This document shows positions 33,810-43,840 of a stretch of DNA of 64,000 nt, in pieces. The first letter of the stretch is position 1. Each line of letters opens with the position of its first letter. The notes below the pieces were generated by a model, which was not told the origin of the DNA, made no database searches, and saw only the letters and a program-made list of their open reading frames with translations. The DNA comes from Tribonema minus (lineage: Eukaryota > Sar > Xanthophyceae > Tribonematales > Tribonemataceae). Both the position numbers and the translations under genes were made by a program. The stretch is taken from NCBI GenBank assembly GCA_017506865.1, contig JAFCMP010000301.1, positions 62,001 to 126,000 on the forward strand. Direction: 5' to 3'.

Positions 33810-36800
33810 ATGTCCAGTCAGAGCTGCTGCTGGTGTCGCCGATTGTTGCTTCCCTCGCTGCTCCTGAGCTGGGTCTCGGTGGTGTCAGCATTTGCGCCTT
33901 CCGTGCCGCCCTCAGTCCGGCATGTCTTGAAGCGTCACCGGCACGCAGCGACACCTCTGCATTCGGAAGCGACACCAGCTGGCGATGGCGGTCAGCAACC
34001 CACAGCGCCCGAGGAGTCTGCTGATGTCGATCTGAGAGCTTTCCGCGCGAGGCTCGTCGCCTGGGGATTGGACTATGGTGAGGTGCAGAGGTCGTAGCAG
34101 CATTCTGTATTCACAGCTGGCCGATACATTGGTTGTCTTGGTTCTATTGCTATCGTCCTTGCAAGCAGCTGTCTCTCAGCATAAAAGCAACTTCAACAAA
34201 TAATTGATGAAGAAAATCTGAGGATACCCCTAGCCAGGGCAAGCGAAACGACCGCGCTTCCCTGTTCTTGTTGAGCATTGCCGTCTGTGGCGCGCACCTT
34301 CAACGTTACGTGTGACACACTTCTTGATGTCGTGCTGGCGGTTCGAGCGACATGCCACATTGGGGAAGGCACATGATCGCAGCGCAACAGCAGCGCTGGC
34401 AGCAGGTTGCGTTGTGGAATATGGCAGCGGTTCTGGTAGTGGAACACAAACAGCAGGCCGACAAGGCATGCTTGCAACAACTGATTGAAAGGTGCTGATG
34501 CTTCATGAGCGTACCAGCAGGCAGTTGATGTGGCCTTACTAGTCTGACAAATTAGCTACATGCGCAGGGGTTTATGACATGCGCCTATAGCTACGAGCGC
34601 ACATGCAGTCGCGGCAGCGCCGCAGCAGCATTGCAGCACGCGCAGCATGGCGGGCGTATGCGACTTGATGACTTGACCCATGACTTGAGTCAATGCGCCC
34701 CAAGTCTTAAAAAACAGGGCAAGTTCTTATCTCTGCAAATTCAACTCAGGTCTGCAAACCCCCCATCATACTGTTTCCACACGCAGGCGAGCAGGGCAAG
34801 ACCCCCGCAATCGCAGCGCCAGCAGCAGACGCCATTGCCGCAGGCAGCGGCAGCAGCGCGGCGGCAGCAGCGGCGGCGCCAGCGGCGGCGCGATGGGCTC
34901 ACGCATTGGCGGCACCAGAAAAGGGGTGTCTGCTGATTGCCAACGAGGGGATGTTTGATGTTGGCCAGATCTATTTCAGGCGGGCGGTGGTGCTGATCAT
35001 TGAGCACGGCGCGCGGGGGACGGCGGGGCTCATATTGAACCAGCCTACTACGAGCACCATGGTGGAGGTCACGGAAGGGCAGGACGCGTGAGTTAGTTGC
35101 CACTTTACAAGTGGCACTTTTATTGGAAACAAGTCAAAATATCGTAGAGCTCTAAGTACGTGGCATCATACTTCTGCAGAGAGTGTTTAGCTATATTAAT
35201 TGGCGCCGGCAGATTGATAGTGACTACACATACACACGGGTGGGTGGGTTGTGTTAGTGTAGGGTCATAATTGTTGCGCAGTCGGTTTTCAGAGTTGTTG
35301 ATTGGCGTACGCAGGTTGACAGTGACTACGGAAGGGGCAGGACGCGTGAGTGTGTGTGTGGCAATTATGCTTCTGCAGTCGGTGGTTAGCTTTAGCTGTA
35401 TTGATCAGCGTCAGCAGGTTGACCGTGACTACACATGTCTCCGGAAGGGCAGGACGCATGAGTTGAGGCCATATTCTGCTGCAGTCGGTGTTTAGGTTTA
35501 GCTTCATTGGTTTGCGTCGGCAGGTTGACAGTGACTACTCACACACACTGAAGGGTAGGACGCGTGAGTTTGAGGCTATTATTCTTGTGCAGTCAGTGCT
35601 GCGGTTTATTGGTATGCGGTAGCACGTTGACAGTGACTGCGCATACACAAGGATGTGTGAGTTTGTGGTCATCATTCCTGTGCTTTACAGTGTTCAGCTT
35701 TATCGGGTCGCGTCGGCAGATTGGCAGTGACTACGCGTACATGTTGTACACTTGGCGAAGAGCGCTGTGAATTTTAAGTTCAAAAGAAAACAGCACAAGG
35801 GCTGGTCATTATACTCGATGTATTGGAAGCACTATGGCGGACACCACTGCTGGCCAGAAGTTGGTCACTATCCAATGTAAGTAATTGCAGTAGTTTACTA
35901 CCTCGGAAGAAGTATGTAGCCTACTATTTCAGAAGTAGTATATGAAAGTAACATATTACTTCAAAACTAGTGTGTCACAAGAAATTACTGTGTTCCAGGT
36001 GTGGGATGCCCCTTGCCTTTGCTCCTGATGGCAGCGGCTTGTGTGGCCCATGGCAGCAGTGCTAATCCGCCTCTGTGCCCATCAACAGGCAGATCGCAGG
36101 CTTCAAAGATAATACGCTGTACTTTGGCTGTGATGTTTTCAGCTAGAACTGATACTTCTTTCTCCCCAAATGCCCAAGGCACATATCAGGAATCATATAT
36201 ATTGAAGTACATATAACCATGGGTGGGACCAACTCTTGTGCTTCGCCGGTTTGCGCCTCTCTGCCGCTCTGCCTCTGTCATCGCTGTCAACAGGCAGATT
36301 GCGGGCTTCGAAGACAACACGCTGTACTTCGGCGGCGACGTGGTGAGCGGCACAGGCGATGGCACGGATGCAGTCAACCTCATGCATGGCCGTGAGGATG
36401 TAGAGGGAACGGAGATACTCAAGGGGGTGAAGCTGGGGGGATTGGAGGAGGCGCTTGCACGCGTTGCAGAAGGCACTGCTCAACCGCAAGAGTTCAAGGT
36501 GAGGTTCAGGGATACTGTGAATGTACTATGAGTGTACTGTGAGTGTACTGTGTGGCTGTGTGTAGGTCTGCGTTGCGGAGGGCACTGCTCAGCCGCAAGA
36601 GTTCAAGGTGAGGCGCGTCCGCTGCACAGTGTACTTTTAGTGTACTTCAAGTGTACTGTGAGTGTAGTGTGTGTTTGTGGGTAGGTCTATATTGCGGAGG
36701 GCACTGCTCAACCGCAAGAGTTCAATGTGAGGGGCGTCCGCTGCACCGTGTACTGTAAGTGTACTTCGAGTGTACTGTCTGTTTGTGGGTAGGTCTTCAT

Positions 36801-37869
36801 TGCGGAGGGCACTGCGCAACCGCAAGAGTCGAAGGTGACTGCACAAGTGTACTTCAAGTGTACTTTGGGTGTACTTCAAGTGTACTGCGTGGCTGTGTGT
36901 AGGTCTACATTGCGGAGGGCACTGCTTAGCCGCAAGAGTTCATGGTGAGGCGCGTCTGCTGCGCACGTGTACTGTGGGTGTACTGTGAGTGTACTGTGAG
37001 TGTACTGCATGGCTGTGGGTAGGTCTACATTGCACAGGTTCACAGTAATGCGTACTTCCTACTTGTTGATGTATGTGATCAGGCAGCACTGACGCAAGCA
37101 ATAGTGTGCATAACAATATTCAAGTGCATGTTTGGACGTTCAGCACACATGCTAAGAGGTCTGGTGAAAACTGCACTTGTGAGGCTCATGAAGGGCAGTG
37201 GTAAACTGCAGGATTTCATGACAGAGCAAGGCAACCTTCCTGGTGTCCTGTATAGGGGCACTGTCACATATCCTGGCCCGAACCCTTTAATTCCTGTACT
37301 CAGTACATGCGTGGATTTTCACCACAGGTATCCTGCCATGGCCTCGGTGTATTGCTGCAATGGTACCTCTGCTGCTGCTGCAAGTGGGCCAATGCCATAG
37401 TGAAGTTCATGCCATTGCCTAGCATTGCAAATTCTGCTAGGCCATAAGTAAGCGCGTAGGCATCACTCTCACTGCGCTGCCTTCCTGCTTCCTTTCTTGT
37501 CGAATAATGCCAGCCACACCTCTATTGCGTACGGATTGGCTTGCGCCCCAATCAGTGAAGTTGCTACCGCGACACCCAATGCTGTTGTTATTACAACGCT
37601 GTGTGGACTTACATGCTTCACCCCATTTGGCCCCGCTTGCAATGCTTCTTTCACCCCCTTGGCCCCAGTTCTTCTGCCGCTACTGCGGCTGGGCGCCCGG
37701 CCAACTTCAAGAAGAAGTTAAAGCAGGCATCTGGTATCTGGCAGCCTGTGACGTGCCAACTATCCTGGACAACTACATCCAGGGGCAGCCCGATGGCCTG
37801 TGGTCGGATGTGCTGCGGCGAATGGGGGGTAAGTATGCTGATGTCGCCAACCAGTGGGGCGATCGATAG
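33810..37869 (+). CDS. AlgH/UPF0301 (DUF179) family protein with plastid-targeting leader
   Basis: Four exons join in frame: 33810-34077, 34787-35087, 36294-36498 and 37669-37869, giving 324 residues. The start is chosen because a signal peptide follows at once (R-R-L-L-L-P-S-L-L-L-S-W-V-S-V-V-S-A) and ends at S-A-F-A-P-S, the ASAFAP-like junction that directs proteins into heterokont plastids. In-frame ATGs at 33774/33777 would add about 12 residues. Residues ~80-150 are acidic and Ala-rich. The AlgH fold then runs to the end: G-C-L-L-I-A-N-E-G-M-F-D, V-V-L-I-I-E-H-G-A-R-G-T-A-G-L-I-L-N-Q-P, L-Y-F-G-G-D-V, R-Y-C-G-W-A-P-G-Q-L-Q-E-E and G-L-W-S-D-V-L-R-R-M-G-G-K-Y-A. Plant and algal members are plastid proteins; the biochemical role is not established. 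Introns 2 and 3 hold the exon-end repeat arrays. Confidence 0.88.
35060..35670 (+). repeat. exon-end/5'-splice-site array in AlgH intron 2
   Basis: The end of exon 2 and its donor (GGAAGGGCAGGACGC|GTGAGT) recur downstream at about 35329, 35442, 35550 and, worn, 35650, with a period of 102-113 bp. A damaged unit lies near 35225. Each unit also carries a GGCAGGTTGACAGTGACTAC-like block. Donors are GTGAGT in some copies and ATGAGT in the 35442 copy. Confidence 0.8.
36040..36140 (+). repeat. decoy copy of the start of AlgH exon 3
   Basis: At 36089, 205 bp before the real exon, an AG acceptor is followed by a diverged copy of the exon start. It reads Q-I-A-G-F-K-D-N-T-L-Y-F-G-C-D-V-F-S and then a stop (real exon: Q-I-A-G-F-E-D-N-T-L-Y-F-G-G-D-V-V-S). 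Use of this site would truncate the protein. Confidence 0.75.
36440..37040 (+). repeat. array of in-phase exon-like cassettes in AlgH intron 3
   Basis: Downstream of the real exon 3 end (36498), four copies lie at 36566-36607, 36685-36726, 36793-36834 and 36903-36944. Each is exactly 42 nt, preceded by TAG and followed by GT. They encode V-C-V-A-E-G-T-A-Q-P-Q-E-F-K, V-Y-I-A-E-G-T-A-Q-P-Q-E-F-N, V-F-I-A-E-G-T-A-Q-P-Q-E-S-K, and a fourth with an in-frame TAG. A fifth, shortened copy (37023-37037) is 15 nt. Spacers hold AGTGTACT repeats. Because exon 3 ends in phase 0, the first three could be spliced in without a frame change. Confidence 0.85.
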
Positions 37870-37995
37870 CGGCCATGAAGTTGGCAGCCCACTGCAAGGG
37901 GTGACACTCCACTGGCGGCGCATAGGGGCGGGGGAAGGGATGGGTATGCCATGTTGCCGACCAGTGGTGCGACCGATAGCGGCCATATGGTCAGC
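37845..37995 (+). repeat. duplication of the AlgH stop-codon end
   Basis: The last codons, the stop and following bases (CCAGTGGGGCGATCGATAGC then GGCCAT) recur about 107 bp downstream (CCAGTGGTGCGACCGATAGC then GGCCAT) in the 3' flank. Confidence 0.75.
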
Positions 37996-39169
37996 AAGCA
38001 ATACAAGCAGCGGCGCTCAACTGGTGGGAGCGCGCTTGCTTGCAAGGTTCAAAGGCTGAGTGGGAGCGCGGTTGGGGGGGCAGACTTGACACAGCGGACC
38101 ATCACTGAGTGAAAGCGGGGGGTTGAGCTGCCAGTGCCCCGACACTCGGGCCTTGTCACTCAGTGAATCGACAGCAGCGCATTATCAAGCGTAGCCGGTT
38201 CTCATGGTGCACCACTATAAAGTGGTCCGCTGCAGTGCCATCACAGCCTTTTCCCATTGGCGCCTGCTGTCAAAGCACAGAGGGCGCTTCAATCGCGGCG
38301 CAAGCTGCGAGTGGGCCTGGGCTGCGCAAGCCTGTCAAGCGTTGCAGCCTTGTAATGAAGGCCGCCACAATGGCAACACTGCCCACAGCACATAATGCAA
38401 GAGCCAGGGTTTGGTAATTAGGGTTTAGGGGGTCGGGGAGGGGGGGCGCAGTTGACCATGACATTCGTTTGAGCACTGCATAGGTGATCGGCACGTGCTG
38501 ACACGCTCTCGTGCAATGTAAATAGGAGGCAGCAGGCAGATCACATAGCAGGAGCCACAGATGTAGCATTGGAGGTGAAGTGGGGGAAGTTGGAGCGTAG
38601 TAGTTGTTGTTGAAGTCAACAAAGTGGAGGACTAGCACATACAACATAGCACATACAACATACCCGCTGCACACCAATGATCAGTTGCTGTGCCTTGCTG
38701 TTTGCCTCTTCTGGCTGCCACCACTATAATTCATGCCAGGTGTGTGACTAGATGCTCTGACACTCTTGACATGCACTACAGCGTAAGCATTCATATACTG
38801 TAACAGCAAGTACTTCGAAGTATTATTGATTGTATGACTGTTGATGTAGTGAGCGTTTTGTCGGGGCATGCAATGTTGCACGACATACTGTGCCTGCAGA
38901 GCATGGCTGGGCACCTTCTTGGCAAGTTTTTACTTGGCGTCGGCAATCATGAACATTCATTCAGCACGTTGGCACACTGAGAAATCACATGTTTGCTTGT
39001 GTCTACAAGTGTCCATCTCTGGCACAAAATGGGCTAAGTGTGCTGTATCACGCAGTGTTGGCATTGGGGCACTGGTGAGGCTGCTCATAATGGACAGAGG
39101 CTTGATGCAGGCCTGATTGCTGACCACAACTGCAGCACACAGAGAGGCACAGGTCATACTTTGGAAGCA
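37996..39169. other. no gene recognised
   Basis: 3' flank of the AlgH-like gene, then unassigned sequence. Frames are short. Poly-G/C runs occur (38075, 38440). Confidence 0.4.
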
Positions 39170-39177
39170 TGTGCATG

Positions 39178-39354
39178 TACTTTTTATTAATTCTCGCTCA
39201 GGGCGCGAAAAAGCCCAGATGATTGGCATCTAGCTGTAAGGAATCTACATGTCGTATGACAGTCTGAAAGTGTCGCAACGACAACCACTCAAACGCCGCC
39301 GCCGCCAAATGGCATCTCGGGGTCCTCCCCTACGTCCTCCTCCATGTGCCCCCC
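39178..39354 (-). mobile_element. LINE-like 3' end, family 1, 5'-truncated copy
   Basis: On the minus strand it ends with GGGCTTTTTCGCGCCCTGAG, CGAGAATTAATAAAAAGTAC (AATAAA included). It is nearly identical to the end of the next copy (39376-39560), differing at one or a few bases, and starts abruptly at a poly-G tract. CATG precedes the 3' end on the plus strand. Confidence 0.7.
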
Positions 39355-39375
39355 CCCATGTGCATGTATGTATGT

Positions 39376-39911
39376 CCATGTACTTTTTATTAATTCTCGC
39401 TCAGGGCGCGAAAAAGCCCAGATGATTGGCATCTAGCTGTAAGGAATCTACATGTCGTATGACAGTCTAAAAGTGTCGCAACGACAACCACTCAAACGCC
39501 GCCGCCGCCAAATGGCATCTCGGGGTCCTCCCCTACGTCCTCCTCCATGTGCCCCCCCCCCCTGGATTCTGCCATGTGTGTCATGACACGGCCAGAGTAC
39601 GCCATGTGGAGCGCTGCCGACAGTGCCGAGCGTAAGCGCGCCAGGGCGATGCCCTTGAGAGCTTTAGGGCGCGCTCCTCCGGGCACTGACATCCTGCTGG
39701 CATACTCCGTCGCCACAGCCTCCAGCAGCTTCCGCCCCTGCTCCCCGATGCTGCCAAATGACCCTATTGCCAAAGTGGCAAGTTTGTAGCAATTCTGATC
39801 ATAATGACCAGAATAGTGGGTAGTCTTGGCGGCCTCTTGGTCGCGGCAGCATGTACTTTTATTAATTTCGCTTCGCAAGGGGCGCGAAAAGCCCTCTCTG
39901 TGGATGTGCAC
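39376..39911 (-). mobile_element. LINE-like copy, family 1, with C-terminal ORF fragment
   Basis: It has the same 3' end as the 39178 copy but extends further 5'. A minus-strand frame (39911-39492) encodes L-A-I-G-S-F-G-S-I-G-E-Q-G-R-K-L-L-E-A-V, then R-L-R-S-A-L-S-A-A-L-H-M-A-Y-S-G-R-V, and ends in a Gly-rich tail. A motif of the type F-G-x-W/S-G-x-E-x-x-x-L-L, then R-x-x-L-x-x-A-L-x-x-A, is seen at the C-terminus of reverse-transcriptase proteins in algal non-LTR elements, so this is probably the tail of ORF2. The first residues of the frame may belong to flanking sequence. Confidence 0.6.
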
Positions 39912-40293
39912 TCAATGAAACATTCCTTCTCCGAAGAGAGACTCAAACGCAAACAGGCTTCCCCCTCTTCACACTACCACCAACACCCCACAACCAAACC
40001 CTACTTAGGGTTGCCCAGCCGTGAGGCACACTTGTCCCGTCTTGGAAAAGATTTATGCAGGCCTGGGTCGCCTTTGACAGCGCCCAGAACTGAGGACCAT
40101 GCTGACACGTCTGAATCACGCCTCTAGGCAAAATGATCGCTGGGCACCAGGCACTGGTGCTAAAGGTATCAATGCTGTTGCTACGGACTCTTCATCAATG
40201 CTGTTGCTACGAAGAGTCCGACCCAACCCCAACACCCCCCACCCAAACCCTGATTGGTCCCCACTATCATGCTGCACCGAAGTGCCTAAGCTA
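39852..40293 (-). mobile_element. LINE-like 3' end, family 2, copy 2
   Basis: Nearly identical to 16822-17250: the shared minus-strand frame ends in G-G-S-V-K-R-G-K-P-V-C-V, and the 3' terminus has AATTAATAAAAGTA. It carries a short internal duplication (CAATGCTGTTGCTACG, twice) absent from copy 1. The copy stops at GCCTAAGCTACTG, where a family 1 end follows directly. Confidence 0.65.
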
Positions 40294-40296
40294 CTG

Positions 40297-40415
40297 TGCA
40301 TGTACTTTTTATTAATTCTCGCTCAGGGCGCGAAAAAGCCCAGATGATTGGCATCTAGCTGTAAGGAATCTACATGTCGTATGACAGTCTGAAAGTGTCG
40401 CAACGACAACCACTG
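40297..40415 (-). mobile_element. LINE-like 3' end, family 1, short copy
   Basis: Only the terminal ~115 bp of family 1 remain (TACTTTTTATTAATTC to CGCAACGACAACCACT), again preceded by GCATG. Confidence 0.7.
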
Positions 40416-40835
40416 TGCATGTACTATATACGTACTGAAAAACAAAGCAAGTATGCTTTCACAAGTTTGTCAGAATGCTTGCGGCGTAGGCGGACCGTTC
40501 ATGACACTTGGCATGTATGCATAATGTTACGTTGTTAACGCATGTATATATGTGCCACACCACAATGGCAGCGCAGGTGGTACCATGCAAGTAAATCTGC
40601 CCACTGTGTAACGTCACCACATGGACATTAACGGTACACTAAAGAGAAATACACATGCATCAAAGTTCAGCAAATAAATGCGTCATCATTACCTCAAGCG
40701 CACAACAAGCACATACAGCACAGCATGGAAGCCCCGCACCTGTGGTTTGCTCTTGAAAAAAAAAAAAATCAATTGCATTCTAAATTGGCTGCAGTTTGCA
40801 TCAACCACCTTAAAACACCATCAGCACAGCGCGGA

Positions 40836-41145
40836 AGGAAGCGCGCTGTGCGGTGGTGTATCACTCTGAGGCGACACATTGTTGCAATCTTCCCCCTCAG
40901 AATCGAACTGGACATTAAAACCACCGCGGTCATAGCATCACCCCCCTTCTGAAATCAGACACTGCAAAAATTACATGGTAGCACGATGGGAGGAAGCGCG
41001 CTGTGCTGATAGTGTATCACTCTGAGGCGACACATTGTTGCAATCTTCCCCCTCAGCATCGAACTGGACATTAAAACCACCGCGGTCATAGCATCACCCC
41101 CCTTCTGAAATCAGACACTGCAATACCTACATGGTAGGACGATGC
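40836..41145. repeat. tandem duplication, ~155-bp unit
   Basis: Two nearly identical units (40836-40990, 40991-41145) share AGGAAGCGCGCTGTG, TATCACTCTGAGGCGACAC and CACCCCCCTTCTGAAATCAG. They lie just beyond the 3' end of the minus-strand reductase gene. Confidence 0.85.
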
Positions 41146-41174
41146 AGCACAGTGCGCATGGAAGCCTGCGCTGG

Positions 41175-41330
41175 AGTGTCGCTAAGAAGCGATCCATGAT
41201 CGCATTCACCCCCCTCTCAATCGCTGCATCACACCGCACTCACCCCCCTCTTGAGCGGACGCAGCCTGCGCCGGTGTGTCACTATAAAGACATCCATGAT
41301 CGCATTCACCCCCCTCTCAATCGCTGCAGT
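41175..41330 (-). repeat. duplication of the reductase stop-codon end
   Basis: The bases around the stop codon of the reductase (plus strand CATGATCGCATTCACCCCCC, then TCTCAATCGCTGCA, 41293-41328) recur 100 bp further downstream at 41194-41229, with a partial third copy at 41233-41255. Confidence 0.8.
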
Positions 41331-43760
41331 ATGGCACCGCAAGCCCCCTTCACCTGCCCCCATACCCCGGCTCGACCAAGCGTGGCACCCGTTTGCTCAT
41401 TCAGACCCCCTCGCGTTGCTGCATCGTCTGCCATGTCAGCAAAGGTATTGAAAGCGGGGTCGAATTCGCGTTCACTCAGCCGGCCCAGCGCTGAGAACAG
41501 GGCTCCCACGAATGCTCCTGCAACTGGCGCTTCAACGCCCTCCTCCTGGGGGGGTGTCATGATGCAGTTGCAGTTTGAAGGGCTATGAGCACGAGACACA
41601 TGTTAACACAATGCAATGTGATCATCCATGTCCCATGTGACAAACACAAACGTAGGATGCACCCTGGGTCCTATTACTGGTGCGTAAGGCCCTCCTCTTA
41701 GGCGTGTGCCGTGATGCAAATGCAGTACAAAGTGGATGTCATACGTATGTATGTATGCTTGGTGCTGTTTCCACTGCCACAAGTGCCTGCTGCTGCAGGC
41801 TGCAAGTACCGCAATGTGTCTGCACCCAAAGACAGACATGTGCGTTCAGCATATAAGTCCTCTCAGTGTCCTTTTAAGTCAACGTTTTGACCCTACATGA
41901 GTGCAACTGCAACCTGTGATGCAGCTGCAAGGTTCCACGCACATGCGGCTCTCTACTTCAACTTCAACAGAGGTGCGCAGGGGGCACCCATGACTCACAT
42001 CGCAGCTGACAGCAGATACTATGCTAGTAGCGCCATTGCCAGAGGTGGAAGAGAACGAGCGACAAAGCCGACGCAACTCACGAGCGCATGTGTGCTGTCC
42101 ATATATACATACGTTGGCAAACTCGCTGAGCGACTGTTTGAAGGCATGCTGCTGTATTATCCATCCATTCTACTTCATTAAGTATCGCATTCAAACTTCA
42201 ACCAGCATACCTAAAAACGTTGGGCCCAGTCGCTGAGCGACTGCTGCTGCAAGGCGTGGTGCTGCATTTACATGGTCAGCCTTTCTACTTCATTTGAAGT
42301 ATTGCAATTACATTCAATAAGCATACCTACGTACTTGGGCCCACTCGCTGAGCGCCTGCTGGAAGGCGTGGTACGGCGTGATCATGGCCGTCGTTTCTAC
42401 TTCAACAGGTATCACATTCAAACTTCAACAAGCATACGGCCCACCCAATGAGCGACTGCTGCAAGGCGGGTACGGAGTGATCATGGCCGTCCTCTACCTT
42501 AACAAATCTCACATTCACACTTCAACAAGCATCCCTACATACCTGGGCCCACTCGCTAAGCGACTGCTGGAAGGCGTGGTACGGCGTGATCATGGCCGTC
42601 AGCGCAATGAGCGGCTCCATATCCGCCTCGCTAGCGCACACCACCGGCGTGCCAATCTGCTGCAGCAGCGGGTCACCGGCAGCGTAGCTAAAGAGCCTGG
42701 CACCGCCGGCCCTTCCGCCTGTGCGTGCATCTCGGATAAAGAAGTCGCCTGCAAGTTGAGTGCTGCTGCTCCTGGCTTCCCACACTGACATGCCGCCGGT
42801 GCCAGGGTACTGCAGTATGGGGCCTAATCGGCGTGCGCAGCTGGGCAGCGGTATGCAGCGTACGATCCTAGACGGGTTGACGTCTGGAAGTAGAGCCTTG
42901 AGCTCCGCCATGGTGATGGTGGCCATGACGCTGATGATGCGGGCGTGTTCCGGAAAGCGCGTGCTTGGAAGAACGGAACGCGCCGCGTCTGGCAGCAGGC
43001 ACAGGAACACTACATCTGCATTGTCCACTGTAGGTGGTATATTTATACGTGCACCCCGTAGGCGTGGGTCCATGAAAATGTTGTTGGATGGCGGACACAC
43101 CGACGAAGCAGCGGCAACGCAGAGACAGCGTGGGAAAGGGGACAAAAGGCGCAGAATGAGAGCAAGTGTTGTGAGACAGGCAGTGACTAACAGTCACTGC
43201 TCGCATACATGGAACTGGGGGTAGTAGGAAGCAGCACTACATGAGACAAAGGATGCAATTTGAACAACTTGACGTCCGCAGTGCAGTATTCTGGTGAGGT
43301 GCAATTGGCGAATGTGAGTAAGATGATATGGGTTGCAATATCACTTGATTCCACCACTAATTGTGCTCAGGCAGCTTGCACGTAAGTTCCCACCTGCCTC
43401 TTGAATGCTTCCTGCTACAGTCACGGTGCCAGGAAATCGCCTAGCCAGCTCCGTACTAACGGAGGCGCTGCGCGGGCTGAGAGTGATGCTTCGAGGCACC
43501 AGATCCGGTCTTGATGGCTCGCAAAACCCCTGCACCATGGCCTTCGCTATTTTCCCACATCCCACAAACCCCAGCGAGCCTCTTGACCTCGCCGACTCAG
43601 TGGGACCTCTTTGCATATCCAGATTGTGCAGGGACATGGCCATGGTCGTGGAGCTGGAGACCAGCAGCCCACGGCAGGGAGACCAGCCGAGAACAGCAGC
43701 GGTGAGCGCAAATCGCAGTAGCGCCACTCCAGTTATGCTCTGCCTCTGGCTTTTTCGCAT
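41306..43760 (-). CDS. pyrroline-5-carboxylate reductase (ProC-like)
   Basis: Three exons join in frame: 43760-43394, 43027-42543 and 41545-41306, giving 363 residues. The N-terminus has a hydrophobic leader (G-V-A-L-L-R-F-A-L-T-A-A-V-L-G-W-S-P-C-R-G), suggesting import into an organelle. A second ATG at residue ~40 could give a cytosolic form. The Rossmann dinucleotide site is G-F-V-G-C-G-K-I-A-K-A-M, followed by V-D-N-A-D-V-V-F-L, then I-I-S-V-M-A-T-I-T-M-A-E-L. The C-terminal helical domain ends with F-A-D-M-A-D-D-A-A-T-R-G-G-L-N-E-Q, the conserved A-T-P-G-G-L-N-E-Q region of ProC-like reductases (Pro replaced by Arg). The family reduces pyrroline-5-carboxylate to proline with NAD(P)H; some ProC-like members have other imine substrates. 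It is head to head with the cyclophilin gene. Confidence 0.85.
42105..42600 (-). repeat. exon-end/5'-splice-site array in reductase intron 2
   Basis: The end of exon 2 (minus strand ...CAGCAGTCGCTTAGCGAGTG then GGCCCAG|GTATGT, at 42543) recurs in the intron with plus-strand positions of about 42433, 42333, 42221 and 42108, a period of 100-112 bp. Copies diverge with distance, and the copy near 42333 keeps a plausible donor (GTACGT). Units carry CTTCAACAAGCATAC-like filler. Confidence 0.85.
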
Positions 43761-43840
43761 GTTCCTCTCTCTGCTTTCATCATATCAATAGCGTGACTCG
43801 CCATTTTTTTTGCAAATGTGTGAACGACACACGATCGAGC
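43761..43840. promoter_or_regulatory. very short divergent intergenic region
   Basis: Only 80 bp separate the start codon of the reductase (minus) from the preferred start of the cyclophilin gene (plus), and 32 bp if the upstream ATG at 43793 is used. A shared promoter is likely from the geometry. No TATA-like element was seen, and an AT-rich tract (CCATTTTTTTTGCAAATG) is the only notable feature. Confidence 0.45.

Noticed and set aside
36566..36944. Treating the 42-nt copies as constitutive exons of the AlgH gene
   Set aside because: The fourth has an in-frame stop and the homologous protein fold needs none of them; exons 3 and 4 join in phase directly.
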